The notes under the pieces were generated by a model, which was not told where the DNA came from, ran no database searches, and saw nothing but the letters and a program-made list of their open reading frames with translations. A stretch of 64,000 nucleotides of DNA from CAZAMI01 sp964627805. GTDB taxonomy: Archaea; Thermoproteota; Thermoprotei_A; Sulfolobales; NBVN01. Positions 7,915-16,554 of this stretch are shown in pieces (positions within the stretch are counted from its first letter, which is position 1; each line of letters begins with the position of its first letter). The stretch spans positions 1 to 64,000 of the forward strand of contig CAZVLA010000020.1 in NCBI GenBank assembly GCA_964627805.1. Direction: 5' to 3'. Made by a program: the position numbers and the translations under genes.

Positions 7915-8551
7915 TGCGTCAATCTCATTAACTAATAAGAAGTTAACGAGGATTAGAGACTCATTCATAGCGTCCACTGTTAAGGTGCTCAATAAGGTAC
8001 TCAGTACTAAGTATGTTAAGTTAAGAATCGATAAGCACGTAAAGGGTGTTCAGTGTAGGTTGAGGTTCCTAGGTGATACAACCTACGTTAGGGTGAGTAA
8101 GGGGGCCGTAGAGTCCTTAAGTAATGAGGAGTTAGCGCTACTCTGCGTATTAAGTTCAGTACCTAAGGTTAGGGCTAAGCACGTACTAGCTTACTCAATA
8201 GTAGCTATGGTAGGGTTAGCATCTGTGCTTATATCAGCATTGATGGGCTCATCGAATAACTTAGTAAAGACCCTAGGTACCGTACTAGGTATGATAGTAT
8301 TCACGTCATCAATACTAGCTCAAGTAATTAGTGAGTCCCTTACTAAGCGTGAATTCCGTGAGTTCCTTAAGTACGATAAGGTGCTTAAGGATATCGACGG
8401 TACTTACGCCGAAGCTCGTGAATTAGTACTTACGGTGTTCGGTAAGGTAATTAATTACTTAAGTAGTGGTAGGACGTCATTACTGATTAATGAGGTAATT
8501 ACGGATAAAGTCATTAGCAAATTAACTTACCTAAAATCGTTTATTAAGTAA
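7904..8551 (+). CDS. Membrane protein resembling M48 (HtpX) peptidase without the catalytic motif
   Basis: A 215-residue protein with two membrane segments at about 86-105 and 116-135. The layout (a beta strand with YVRVSKGAVESLSNEELALL, then a helix, then two membrane helices, then a charged KREFREFLKYDKV helix) follows the HtpX/Ste24 M48 pattern, in which LSxEEL is normally followed by HExxH. Here that place reads LCVLSSVPKVRAKH, so the zinc motif is gone. I infer a catalytically dead relative; a chance resemblance is possible. It overlaps the YjbQ gene by 11 bases. Confidence 0.5.
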   Translation: MVSNASISLTNKKLTRIRDSFIASTVKVLNKVLSTKYVKLRIDKHVKGVQCRLRFLGDTTYVRVSKGAVESLSNEELALLCVLSSVPKVRAKHVLAYSIVAMVGLASVLISALMGSSNNLVKTLGTVLGMIVFTSSILAQVISESLTKREFREFLKYDKVLKDIDGTYAEARELVLTVFGKVINYLSSGRTSLLINEVITDKVISKLTYLKSFIK

Positions 8552-8600
8552 TTAGGTTGTCTCCTTAAAAGTAATTCACTATAGGAGACACATACTAGGG

Positions 8601-9095
8601 ATGATTATGAAGGTAATCAAGAGTAGGAAGTCACTAATAACTATAGTGCTACTAGCAATAATAATCGGTACCTTACTACTAAATACAGCATTAGCGAGTA
8701 GCGTAGTTACGTATATAACTAAGGTGGCTGGCATACCAGTAAGCAGTGATTACGTAGAGTCAACAACGACCGTACCACCAAATACTAAGGTACTTAATGT
8801 GAAGCAATCAGGGCAGGAAACCATAAACTTCGTAAGGGTTAAGGTAGTGGATACGAACGCACTATTAAGTAGTAATAATGAATTAATAGGGTTCTCAATA
8901 ACATTGAGTGTTAAGGCACCATCAAGTACCGACGTAGAGGTTAGTGTAAGTATTAAGCTAAGTGACGGATCAACAATATCAACTAGCAATACCTACACGC
9001 TAGATCCAGGAACCTCAAGCGTGAGTATTAACTTACCCCAACCTGTTAATCCTGATGACGTAGTTAGTGTAAGCGTGAATGCATCCCCTAAGTAG
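8601..9095 (+). CDS. Secreted or membrane-anchored beta-sandwich protein, unknown
   Basis: A 164-residue protein with an N-terminal signal or anchor: positive residues KVIKSRK, then a hydrophobic helix at about 12-31, then ALASS as a possible cleavage region. The rest is rich in Ser, Thr and Val with alternating hydrophobic residues, as in a beta-sandwich surface domain. No cysteine is present in the mature part. I do not recognise a family. It is probably co-transcribed with the membrane protein before it (49-base gap). It lacks the class III signal expected of an archaellin. Confidence 0.65.
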   Translation: MIMKVIKSRKSLITIVLLAIIIGTLLLNTALASSVVTYITKVAGIPVSSDYVESTTTVPPNTKVLNVKQSGQETINFVRVKVVDTNALLSSNNELIGFSITLSVKAPSSTDVEVSVSIKLSDGSTISTSNTYTLDPGTSSVSINLPQPVNPDDVVSVSVNASPK

Positions 9096-9139
9096 GGATT
9101 TTTTAGGGTAAGACTTTAGGTTAAGTACTTAAAAATAGG

Positions 9140-9300
9140 TATTATGGAGTATCGACTGCTGAGCTACATAAGTACTTAATACGTTATGTTCTACCGCAGG
9201 TCGATAGTTCGGGGTAAGTTAGTTACACTTTAAATACCCCCTTTATATTGGGGTGAGAACCAGAGAGTCGGTCGCTTCACCCAATACGCACCTACTTCTC
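9140..9300. ncRNA. Structured intergenic segment, possible small RNA or bidirectional terminator
   Basis: Between two convergent genes lie two inverted-repeat elements. One at about 9150-9212 has TATCGAC/GTCGATA outer arms and an ACATAA/TTATGT inner stem. The second at about 9250-9283 pairs GGGTGA with TCACCC around an ACC/GGT inner stem, preceded by a TATA-like CTTTAAATA at about 9227. The promoter-like box and the compact hairpin fit a short transcript; a terminator for the flanking genes is the alternative. I do not recognise an RNA family. Confidence 0.3.
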
Positions 9301-9363
9301 CCTTATCCCCCTAAACTCAAACTTTTCCCTTCCTCCCATCTTTTTGTAGGTCCCTTATAAGCG

Positions 9364-10176
9364 TTACTGCTTACTGCATATGATCCACTTACGCTTACGT
9401 AACCTACGGTACCCTATCCTTTCGTATGCCTTAATAGCTGGTATGTTCCCCTCTCTAACATGTAGTGCTGCTTTAGCACCTGCTTTAATAGCTACTTCAG
9501 TAACTGCTGATGTTACTGCCTTAGCGTAGCCCCTACCCCTGAACTCAGGTTTGGTGTATACACTACCTACTAGCCATAGCTCCTTAGTCCTTACGTAGGT
9601 GTTAGCTATTGATACTAACTCATCATTAATGAAGATACCGTAGTAGGTTAGGTTACTTAGTAGTTCCTTAGCCTCACCAGGACTGACTTCACTACCTTTT
9701 AACTCCTTAAGTACTTTAGCTAATTCCTTAACATGGTTCTCCTTATCACTACTTAATTTAACAGCTAACTCAGGCTTGTAGGGTCTGAAGCTTCTCTCAT
9801 CAGTAATCATGTCTATGAACTCAATAACATCAACCTTACCGTAGTACCTACTCACGTAGTTAATTACGTCATTAACGACTCCGTTGGAGTACGTCTGAAT
9901 GTAGAGTTTATCACTACTTATTGGTACGTACTTAATTAACTCACTTAAGTACTCATCACAACCCCACATATGTACTGAAGCATTACGCCATATCAGTATG
10001 AATGCCTTAAGAGTAGCGTCACTAATTACAAAGTATGCTTCAGTATTACCTAATTCGTAGTTTAGGTCATACATTAAGTACGTAAAGGCTATTTCATCAT
10101 CGAACCTCTTATTAACTATTGATGACCATAACCAGTAATTCAGGTCTTTAACACCCCTAATAACTAACCCACTCAA
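9364..10176 (-). CDS. GNAT-family N-acetyltransferase
   Basis: A 270-residue protein. The C-terminal half (about 175-265) is a GNAT domain: the acetyl-CoA pyrophosphate loop reads EFRGRGYAKAVTSAV, followed by ALHVREGNIPAIKAYERIGY, the usual NxxAxxxYxxxGF block. The N-terminal 150 residues form a second, degenerate alpha/beta domain that resembles FR47-like two-domain acetyltransferases. The substrate is unknown. It is 6 bases after the phosphoesterase gene and shares its operon. Confidence 0.85.
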   Translation of the reverse strand: MSGLVIRGVKDLNYWLWSSIVNKRFDDEIAFTYLMYDLNYELGNTEAYFVISDATLKAFILIWRNASVHMWGCDEYLSELIKYVPISSDKLYIQTYSNGVVNDVINYVSRYYGKVDVIEFIDMITDERSFRPYKPELAVKLSSDKENHVKELAKVLKELKGSEVSPGEAKELLSNLTYYGIFINDELVSIANTYVRTKELWLVGSVYTKPEFRGRGYAKAVTSAVTEVAIKAGAKAALHVREGNIPAIKAYERIGYRRLRKRKWIICSKQ

Positions 10177-10182
10177 AGGGAA

Positions 10183-10923
10183 TTACACCTCACCAGTTAG
10201 TAGTATACGTACTAACCAATCCCTAAATCTACGTTCAAGACCTAATGAATCAATCCTACTTATCACCTCCTTAATATCATACTTAACACGCTTAACGACA
10301 TAGTCACCTGTCTCAAGATTAAGTAACGCATAAGATGCTCTAGGATCACCGTCTCTAGGCTGACCTACGCTACCTGGGTTAATCACTCTCGAATTACCGG
10401 CCCTTAAATTCATAGGTATGTGGGTATGCCCTACAACCACGTAATCACAGTCAACTACCTCATGCATCCCCGGAGGTGTTAAGTAGTTAATTAACGCATC
10501 ACCACTTAGGTTAGGTAGTAAGTAGCCATGTAGGGGGTTGCTAGGGCTTCCATGAGTAATGAAGAACCTGAACCTACCTAACCTAAACTCCTTAATCACG
10601 GGTAGTGACTTAAGCCACGTAATCTGCTCATCAGTAACTAACTTAAGCGACACCTCCTTCCTAGTGTAGACGCTTAATTCATGGGTCTTAGGTGAGCACC
10701 TACAATCAACACCGTTAGCTACTGCGTTATCGTGGTTACCCATAATCACTACGTCAGGACTTAATGACTTAACTTCATCAATAACTAAGTGAGGGTCAGG
10801 TCCGTAATCAACTAAATCACCCAGCACCCATAAGTAATCGTACTTACCAGCATCATTAAGTACAGCCTTAAGAGCTACTTCATTACCGTGGATATCAGAT
10901 ATTATAAGTACCCTCAACCACAC
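10183..10923 (-). CDS. Calcineurin-like metallophosphoesterase (YfcE/MJ0936 type)
   Basis: A 246-residue phosphoesterase with all metal-binding motifs: SDIHGN near residue 10, LGDLVDYGP near 35, MGNHD near 60, THGSP near 120 and GHTHIP near 165. The INPGSVGQPRD motif near 183 is typical of the YfcE/MJ0936 group, which hydrolyses phosphodiesters with two metal ions. The acetyltransferase gene follows in the same operon. The natural substrate is not known. Confidence 0.9.
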   Translation of the reverse strand: MWLRVLIISDIHGNEVALKAVLNDAGKYDYLWVLGDLVDYGPDPHLVIDEVKSLSPDVVIMGNHDNAVANGVDCRCSPKTHELSVYTRKEVSLKLVTDEQITWLKSLPVIKEFRLGRFRFFITHGSPSNPLHGYLLPNLSGDALINYLTPPGMHEVVDCDYVVVGHTHIPMNLRAGNSRVINPGSVGQPRDGDPRASYALLNLETGDYVVKRVKYDIKEVISRIDSLGLERRFRDWLVRILLTGEV

Positions 10924-10989
10924 CTACCCAGTATTAGGTACGGTGTTTACTTATTTCTTTATTATTTAAGCAAATAATTATTACTTCAG

Positions 10990-12183
10990 ATGCAATCCAT
11001 GCTTAGGTGGTTAATTTTGAGTGAATCACTACCTAGCTTCACCTTAATTCACGGACCTACGAAGCTCTTCTTCGGCTTAGGTGCTGTGAGGAGTGTTAAG
11101 GAGTACTTGAGGGGGGCATCGAGAGTAGCTATAGTTACTGGTAGGTCATCAGCTAAGGTAAGCGGTGCTTTGGACGACGTGATTGATGTTATTAAGGAGG
11201 TAAGTAGTGAGTATGAAGTATTCGTAGGTGCTACACCTAACCCGTGGGACTACCAAGCAGATGAGTTAGCTAGGAAGATATGGGAGTTAGGAGCTGATGT
11301 AGTAGTAGCTATAGGCGGTGGTAGCGTAGTAGATACCGCTAAGTTCGCTACGGTGATCTCATCCTGTGGTGGTAGGGCTAAGGACTACCTATACTTTAAG
11401 AGGAAGGCATGCGGGTTCGTTAGGAAGTTAATAGCTATTAATTTAACGCATGGAACAGGTACTGAGATTGATAGGTACGGAGTACTAACTATTAAGGAGA
11501 CTAAGGAGAAGAGGGGCATACCGATACTCTACCCCACAGTAGGTATTGACGATCCTAGATACACCTTAACACTACCTCTAAACCAGACCATATACACTAC
11601 CTTAGATGCCTTCTACCACGCTTACGAATCAGCAACTACTAAGTCACTATCGCTCTACATACAATTACTTAGTAGGGAATCAATAGAGTTAATAAGTGAG
11701 TGGTTACCTAAGGTGGTTAAGGATCTAAAGGACTTAAGGGGTAGGTACTACCTACTATACGCATCAATGCTTGCTGGAATAGCTATAGATTCAGGGTCAA
11801 CACACTTAGTGCATGCCTTAGAACACGCATTAAGTGGTGTAGAGCCTAGGTTAGCTCACGGAGCTGGACTAGCTATAATAGGCCCTAAGATCATTGAATT
11901 AACTCATAAGGTAAGACCTAACGAATCAGCTAAGCTACTTAAGCCACTAAACCCAGAGATTAAGGCATCACCAACTGACGCAGTAAGGGCTAGGGAAGCT
12001 GTTGAGGAGTTTCAGAGATCAGTAGGTTTTAAGGAGAGGTTAAGCGATTACGGAATAGGTAGGGATGACTTTAAGGAGATTACGGAGTTAGTTATGAAGA
12101 AGTTAAGGTACTTATGGGAGGAAGTAACCCCATTCACCGTTAGTGAGGGCTTAATTAAGGAGATACTGGAGTATGGTTCCTAA
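10990..12183 (+). CDS. Iron-type (group III) alcohol dehydrogenase
   Basis: A 397-residue dehydrogenase. The NAD(P) loop GGGSVVDTAK lies near residue 108. Metal ligands are recognisable as Asp and His in TTLDAFYHAYE, His in HLVHALEHALSG and His in AHGAGLA. Family members reduce aldehydes or ketones or oxidise alcohols; specificity cannot be read from the sequence. The gene is divergent from the phosphoesterase and monocistronic. Alternative starts exist at the second Met or nearby. Confidence 0.9.
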   Translation: MQSMLRWLILSESLPSFTLIHGPTKLFFGLGAVRSVKEYLRGASRVAIVTGRSSAKVSGALDDVIDVIKEVSSEYEVFVGATPNPWDYQADELARKIWELGADVVVAIGGGSVVDTAKFATVISSCGGRAKDYLYFKRKACGFVRKLIAINLTHGTGTEIDRYGVLTIKETKEKRGIPILYPTVGIDDPRYTLTLPLNQTIYTTLDAFYHAYESATTKSLSLYIQLLSRESIELISEWLPKVVKDLKDLRGRYYLLYASMLAGIAIDSGSTHLVHALEHALSGVEPRLAHGAGLAIIGPKIIELTHKVRPNESAKLLKPLNPEIKASPTDAVRAREAVEEFQRSVGFKERLSDYGIGRDDFKEITELVMKKLRYLWEEVTPFTVSEGLIKEILEYGS

Positions 12184-12196
12184 TACTTTTTCCTAA

Positions 12197-12634
12197 CTAA
12201 TCACTAACCTCACGGTAGGTCCTCATAGTTACTGTGTTATGTAGTAAGCAATCAGTAAGTACTACATTACCATTCCCTAAGTTAATAGTCGCTAGCAATT
12301 TCTTCAGTACCTCATCATCACTCCTTATCATAGCACAGCTAACGCATAGCATCTTAGCTATCTCCTTAGGGTTTGGTCTCTCACGAACGATCATATCAGC
12401 TACTTCCTCAGCAAGCCTACTTATCCTGCCCGACGACTTAAGTACCTTAACTACCTTATACCCACGTCTCCTACTTAGGTACTGATTAATGGCTGGTTGA
12501 GTAATCCCTAGTAACTTAGATACTTCACACTGAGTCATTGAATACTTCTTAATTAGTATCTCAGATATCATCGCCCTCAACGCAGGTAAAACATACCTAT
12601 TATATATCTCACAGAAGAGCTTCGTCCCCACCAC
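12197..12634 (-). CDS. HTH transcriptional regulator, archaeal COG2522-like
   Basis: A 145-residue protein. An XRE-type helix-turn-helix at about 28-55 (MTQCEVSKLLGITQPAINQY) is followed by a helical segment and a short Cys-containing part (KMLCVSCAMIRSD) that could bind metal or an Fe-S cluster. This layout matches a group of uncharacterised archaeal regulators (COG2522). It converges on the alcohol dehydrogenase gene. Its targets are unknown. Confidence 0.7.
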   Translation of the reverse strand: MVGTKLFCEIYNRYVLPALRAMISEILIKKYSMTQCEVSKLLGITQPAINQYLSRRRGYKVVKVLKSSGRISRLAEEVADMIVRERPNPKEIAKMLCVSCAMIRSDDEVLKKLLATINLGNGNVVLTDCLLHNTVTMRTYREVSD

Positions 12635-12691
12635 CCCCTAAATACATCCCTCAATAACACCGTTACTAGTGAGGTATATAAGAATAGCTAA

Positions 12692-13714
12692 TCAGTTATT
12701 CAGATCACCTAACCTACCCCTACCCTTACTGACTAACTCATCGACGTAGTGCCTAATACCTTCGGGGACCTCCAGAATACCTAATTCATACCTAAGTAAG
12801 CAGGCTCTACATACGGGGTTAGCAGACGGCTCACCACATACTAAGCAAGTACTTACCTCACCTTCAGAACCGAGGCCAGCCTCCTTAAGTACGTTAATTA
12901 TCGTTAGTAGCGAATTAAGTATTGAGTACTTAATCCCTGGGTTAAGCTCCTCTAACTTATTTAAGTACTTCCTAACATACCACCTAATATTAGTCCTTGC
13001 GTAGGGGCACTCAACGAATTCTCTGGGGTATAGGTCATTCAGTATAGCGTATAGTGTAGTCTCCTTCTCAAGGACCTCATAGAAGGGCTTAACCCTACGA
13101 ACGAACTTAGGGTGTGTCTGAATACCTGAGACAGGACCTAACCTAACTACCTTATCCCATGAATTCCGAATCACGTTCATAATGAATGTCTGAATAACGT
13201 CATCTAAGTTATGAGCAGTAGCTAATACAGTACCCCCCAACTCCCTAGCTGCTTTATTAAGTAAGTACCTCCTTAAAACACCGCAGTACGTGCATGGTAG
13301 GTACGGTAACCCTCTCTCCCTACCTAACCTAATAATCTCATCTAACGAGTAACCGAATACCTCCTTAAAACTAACGACTACACCATCAATACCTAACTCA
13401 TTAACTACTCTCCTAAAGTCCTTAATCGTCACGTCCCTATAGCCTGATATACCCTCATCAATCAATAATGCCTTAACCTCCCACCTAGGTACCTTCTTAG
13501 CTAGGTTATGTAGGTAATGAAGTAGTGAGAGGGAGTCCTTACCACCAGAAACAGCAACTACGATTCTCTCTTCCTTACCGAACATACCGTACCTCCTAAT
13601 CACTTTCTTAACCTTCCTGTCGAAGTACCTCAGGAAGTGCCTCCTACAGTAGGCCCTACCATCACCTCTAGATACGTAGATAGCCTCCCTACCGCATATG
13701 CTACACTTAACCAC
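12692..13714 (-). CDS. ttuA: TtuA/NcsA-type tRNA 2-thiolation enzyme
   Basis: A 340-residue PP-loop enzyme. An N-terminal zinc ribbon (CSICGREA, then YCRRH), the ATP-binding SGGKDS loop near residue 56, the catalytic or cluster cysteines in LPCTYCGVLRR and in the VECPYA segment, and a C-terminal zinc ribbon (CLVCGEP, CRAC) are all visible. TtuA thiolates U54 of tRNA in thermophiles; the related NcsA/Ncs6 acts at U34. The ubiquitin-like carrier gene directly upstream overlaps it by 8 bases and supports a TtuA/TtuB-type pair. Confidence 0.88.
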   Translation of the reverse strand: MVKCSICGREAIYVSRGDGRAYCRRHFLRYFDRKVKKVIRRYGMFGKEERIVVAVSGGKDSLSLLHYLHNLAKKVPRWEVKALLIDEGISGYRDVTIKDFRRVVNELGIDGVVVSFKEVFGYSLDEIIRLGRERGLPYLPCTYCGVLRRYLLNKAARELGGTVLATAHNLDDVIQTFIMNVIRNSWDKVVRLGPVSGIQTHPKFVRRVKPFYEVLEKETTLYAILNDLYPREFVECPYARTNIRWYVRKYLNKLEELNPGIKYSILNSLLTIINVLKEAGLGSEGEVSTCLVCGEPSANPVCRACLLRYELGILEVPEGIRHYVDELVSKGRGRLGDLNN

Positions 13715-13910
13715 CTGAAACCACCGGGTACAGGACTAATTCATCACCATCCCTAACAACGTCCTCCTCAGTAATTACCTCCCCCGACTTAGTAACTACG
13801 TACTCCTCAGTATTGAGTCCTAGCCTCCTCATTAACTCCTTAACCCTTAAGTCACTACCTTCAGTATCGATAACGTACTCCCTACCACCCAGTACCTTCA
13901 CTTTAATCAC
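13707..13910 (-). CDS. ttuB: Ubiquitin-like sulfur carrier (TtuB/ThiS/SAMP-like)
   Basis: A 67-residue beta-grasp protein ending VVSGG. The DGDELVLYPVVSGG tail carries the Gly-Gly that is activated and thiocarboxylated. It overlaps ttuA by 8 bases, so it most likely supplies sulfur to that enzyme. The MoeB-like E1 at 6.4 kb is the best candidate in this window for its activation. Protein conjugation (a SAMP-like role) is also possible. Confidence 0.87.
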   Translation of the reverse strand: MIKVKVLGGREYVIDTEGSDLRVKELMRRLGLNTEEYVVTKSGEVITEEDVVRDGDELVLYPVVSGG

Positions 13911-13968
13911 TAATTAATCACCTACGACTAAGTTAGGTACTCAAGCCTAAAAACTAACTACTTACTCT

Positions 13969-15519
13969 ATGATGTACGAAACATTAAAGTATGAAGTCAG
14001 TAAGAACACCTCAGAGGTGCTGGTGTTGGCTAGTGAGGTACTCTACATAACAACACCGATATACTACCCCAACGCAACCCCCCACATAGGTCACGCATAC
14101 ACTACGGTATTCGCTGACGTACTAGCTAGGTATGGTAGGTTAGTGGGTAAGGAGGTATTCTTCCTAACAGGTACTGACGAACACGGACTTAAGCTACAGA
14201 AAACAGCTGAGGAATTAGGTAAGCACCCTAAGGAATTCGTTGATGAGATGGCTGAGGTATTTAAGAAGTACTGGGCACTACTCGACATATCCTACGATAG
14301 GTTCATAAGAACTACTGATCCCGATCATGAGGAGGTCGTTAAGGAAGCAATAAGTAGGCTTTACCGTAGGGGCTATATATACAAGGCTAGGTACTCAGGT
14401 TGGTACTGCGTAAGTTGTGAGAGGTTCTTCAGTCCTAGTGAGTATGAGGTAATTAATGGTAAGCCACACTGCCCAATACATAAGAAACCCCTAGAGTGGC
14501 TTGAGGAGGATACCTACTACTTCAGACTTAGTGAGTTTAAGGACTACCTAATCAACGTACTAAACTCAGATATAGTACACCCTAAGGAGTACGCAATCGA
14601 GGTGTTAAGTAAGATTAAGAAGGAGGGTTTAAAGGACGTCTCAATAGCTAGGCCTAAGGAGCGTGTTTGGTGGGGTATCGAATTACCCTTCGACCCCAAC
14701 TACACGGTCTACGTATGGTTCGACGCACTACTCAACTACGTAACGGGTGCTGGGTACTTAAGGGATAGTAATAGGTTCACGAAGTACTGGTCAGTAGTTC
14801 ATCACGTAATAGGTAAGGACATACTGTGGTTCCATACAGCAATATGGTTCTCAATGCTTAAGGCACTCGACATACCACCACCCAAGAAGTTACTAGTCCA
14901 TGCATTCCTAATCAATCGCGGGTTAAAGATAGGTAAGAGCGCGGGTAATGTAGTAGCTATTGAGGACTTAATAAGTAGGTATCAGGACTCAGACGGTGTT
15001 AGGTACATCCTCATGAGGGTATTCAATATGAGTAAGGACGTAGACGTAACTACGGAATTATTTGATAGTATCTACAATAGTGAGTTAGCCGATACCCTAG
15101 GTAACCTAGTTAGGAGGGTAGGTGTCTTAGTTAAGAAGAAATTAGGTGGTGGAGTTACTGAAGTAGGTATTGATGAGGGGTTAGGTAACTTAATAAATAA
15201 AACCTTAAGTAGGTTTGAGGAATTAATGAGTAATTACGACGTGGCACAAGCACTAGGCTGTGTTATGGATTTACTTAGGGAGGGTAATGCCTACATCAAC
15301 AGAACAAGGCCTTGGGAGTTAAGCAGCCCTACCAAGGAGCTGTATACGCTAATGGAGGTGGTTAGGGTAGCAACTACCCTACTCTCACCAGTAATACCTA
15401 AGGCTGCTAAGAGGGTGTCTAAGGCCTTCAACTTCGAACTGAGTAACCCATACGTAGTTAGTAGGTGGGGTAAGTACTTAGTTAGTGAAGCACCTATACT
15501 CTTCAGGAAGGTTAGGTAG
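13969..15519 (+). CDS. metG: Methionyl-tRNA synthetase, short form
   Basis: A 516-residue class I synthetase. The HIGH motif is at 39-42 (ATPHIGHAY), the zinc knuckle has CVSC and CPIH pairs, and the KMSKS loop is altered to KIGKSAGN near residue 320. It lacks the C-terminal EMAP-like tRNA-binding domain found in many MetRSs; a free-standing protein with such a fold is encoded at 60730-61449. The first ~24 residues before LYITTPIYYPN look like an extension and a later start is possible. The start codon is close to a probable TATA box. Confidence 0.93.
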   Translation: MMYETLKYEVSKNTSEVLVLASEVLYITTPIYYPNATPHIGHAYTTVFADVLARYGRLVGKEVFFLTGTDEHGLKLQKTAEELGKHPKEFVDEMAEVFKKYWALLDISYDRFIRTTDPDHEEVVKEAISRLYRRGYIYKARYSGWYCVSCERFFSPSEYEVINGKPHCPIHKKPLEWLEEDTYYFRLSEFKDYLINVLNSDIVHPKEYAIEVLSKIKKEGLKDVSIARPKERVWWGIELPFDPNYTVYVWFDALLNYVTGAGYLRDSNRFTKYWSVVHHVIGKDILWFHTAIWFSMLKALDIPPPKKLLVHAFLINRGLKIGKSAGNVVAIEDLISRYQDSDGVRYILMRVFNMSKDVDVTTELFDSIYNSELADTLGNLVRRVGVLVKKKLGGGVTEVGIDEGLGNLINKTLSRFEELMSNYDVAQALGCVMDLLREGNAYINRTRPWELSSPTKELYTLMEVVRVATTLLSPVIPKAAKRVSKAFNFELSNPYVVSRWGKYLVSEAPILFRKVR

Positions 15520-16168
15520 GTCCAGCCTCAACTACGGTACTATTCCCTGAGTAGCAGTCCTGTAATTCAGTAAGTGCTAGGTGAGCCTCACCTAAGGGTA
15601 TTACGTGCAATGTATTCTCACCTATACTTATCTCAACCTTACGGTACCTCATCTTACTGAATACCCTCCTATGGAAGTTAATGACTTCCTTAACAACCCT
15701 CAAGTCAGTCCTTAACCTCCTAACCTCCTCAAGGGGTATCTCCTCAGCTAAGTCAAGAACTATCCTCTCCTCCCTATGAGGTTTCCTCTGAAGTAGCTCA
15801 ACCTCATCCTCACGCGTGACTGGAGGAACGCCCTTAGCTAGGTTGAAGAGCCTGTTCAATGACTTAAGGAACCCCCTAACTAACCTCCTGGTCACGTACT
15901 TAGGGTTAGTACTTAGTACTAGGAAGTTATACTCATTAAGAGGTATTATAACCATGTTGTACTTACCTAAATAGAGTATTAGGTAATCCCTCCTTAAGTT
16001 AAGTAAGCCTGACTTAATTAATCTAAAGACAAAATCGGATAAATCACCTAAGTACTCAATACCTCCATTAACGCATGGATAACAGTAAATCCTACCATCA
16101 CTATACACGACTGCAGCCTCAAGTACGGAATCACCATCCACCAATATCGACAATGCAGGTTCAATCAA
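15512..16168 (-). CDS. Uncharacterised alpha/beta protein
   Basis: A 218-residue protein with no recognised family. Residues 1-95 alternate strands and helices (ILVDGDSVLEAAVVYSDGR, then YLILYLGKYNMVIIPL) in a way that recalls roadblock/longin-type folds, and the C-terminal part ends in further strands with VEISIGENTLHVIPLGEAHL. It overlaps the 3' end of metG by 8 bases on the opposite strand. No signal peptide or membrane segment is seen. Any link to MglB/roadblock GTPase regulators is a weak structural guess. Confidence 0.6.
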   Translation of the reverse strand: MIEPALSILVDGDSVLEAAVVYSDGRIYCYPCVNGGIEYLGDLSDFVFRLIKSGLLNLRRDYLILYLGKYNMVIIPLNEYNFLVLSTNPKYVTRRLVRGFLKSLNRLFNLAKGVPPVTREDEVELLQRKPHREERIVLDLAEEIPLEEVRRLRTDLRVVKEVINFHRRVFSKMRYRKVEISIGENTLHVIPLGEAHLALTELQDCYSGNSTVVEAGPT

Positions 16169-16554
16169 TTCACATCACCTCCTCACCATATACGTAATCT
16201 TCCCCCATACCCATCAGACTATATGTAAAAAAGATAAAAAGCACTGACTTTGCAGAAGACCTACTGTAGAAAAATATTCGTGACACTGTAGAAGTTATTA
16301 ACCAATAAGTTCCACTATCTAAACGCACTTAATTATGTATTGTAATTTAAAAATAAACTCAGCTAATACACCTCATTAAATATCCTAAGATATTTAGTAC
16401 GTACTCTCAAGTAATTGGGTAGGTCTATATAAGTACCCTTACCTATTACATAGGCAACCGAATTAGGACTTACTTACTACCTCATAAAATTAGTACTTAA
16501 TAAACGACTAAATAATGCGTTTTCCTTTAAGTAAAGTTGGGTTAGGTGATGTGA
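16169..16554. promoter_or_regulatory. Divergent intergenic region upstream of moeA1
   Basis: About 385 AT-rich bases between the divergent 15512-16168 gene and moeA1. A perfect 8-base inverted repeat TAAATATC/GATATTTA with a 4-base loop lies at 16377-16396, about 160 bases before moeA1. The TTG start of moeA1 at 16555 is preceded by GGTGATGTGA, a good ribosome binding site. No gene or structured RNA was recognised. Control of molybdenum-cofactor genes from this site is only a possibility. Confidence 0.4.

Noticed and set aside
8601..9095. Archaellin
   Set aside because: The signal segment lacks the class III (KxG-type) processing site and the conserved N-terminal archaellin helix.
15512..16168. 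MglB/roadblock-type regulator
   Set aside because: Only secondary-structure resemblance; no conserved motif seen, so it is kept as uncharacterised.
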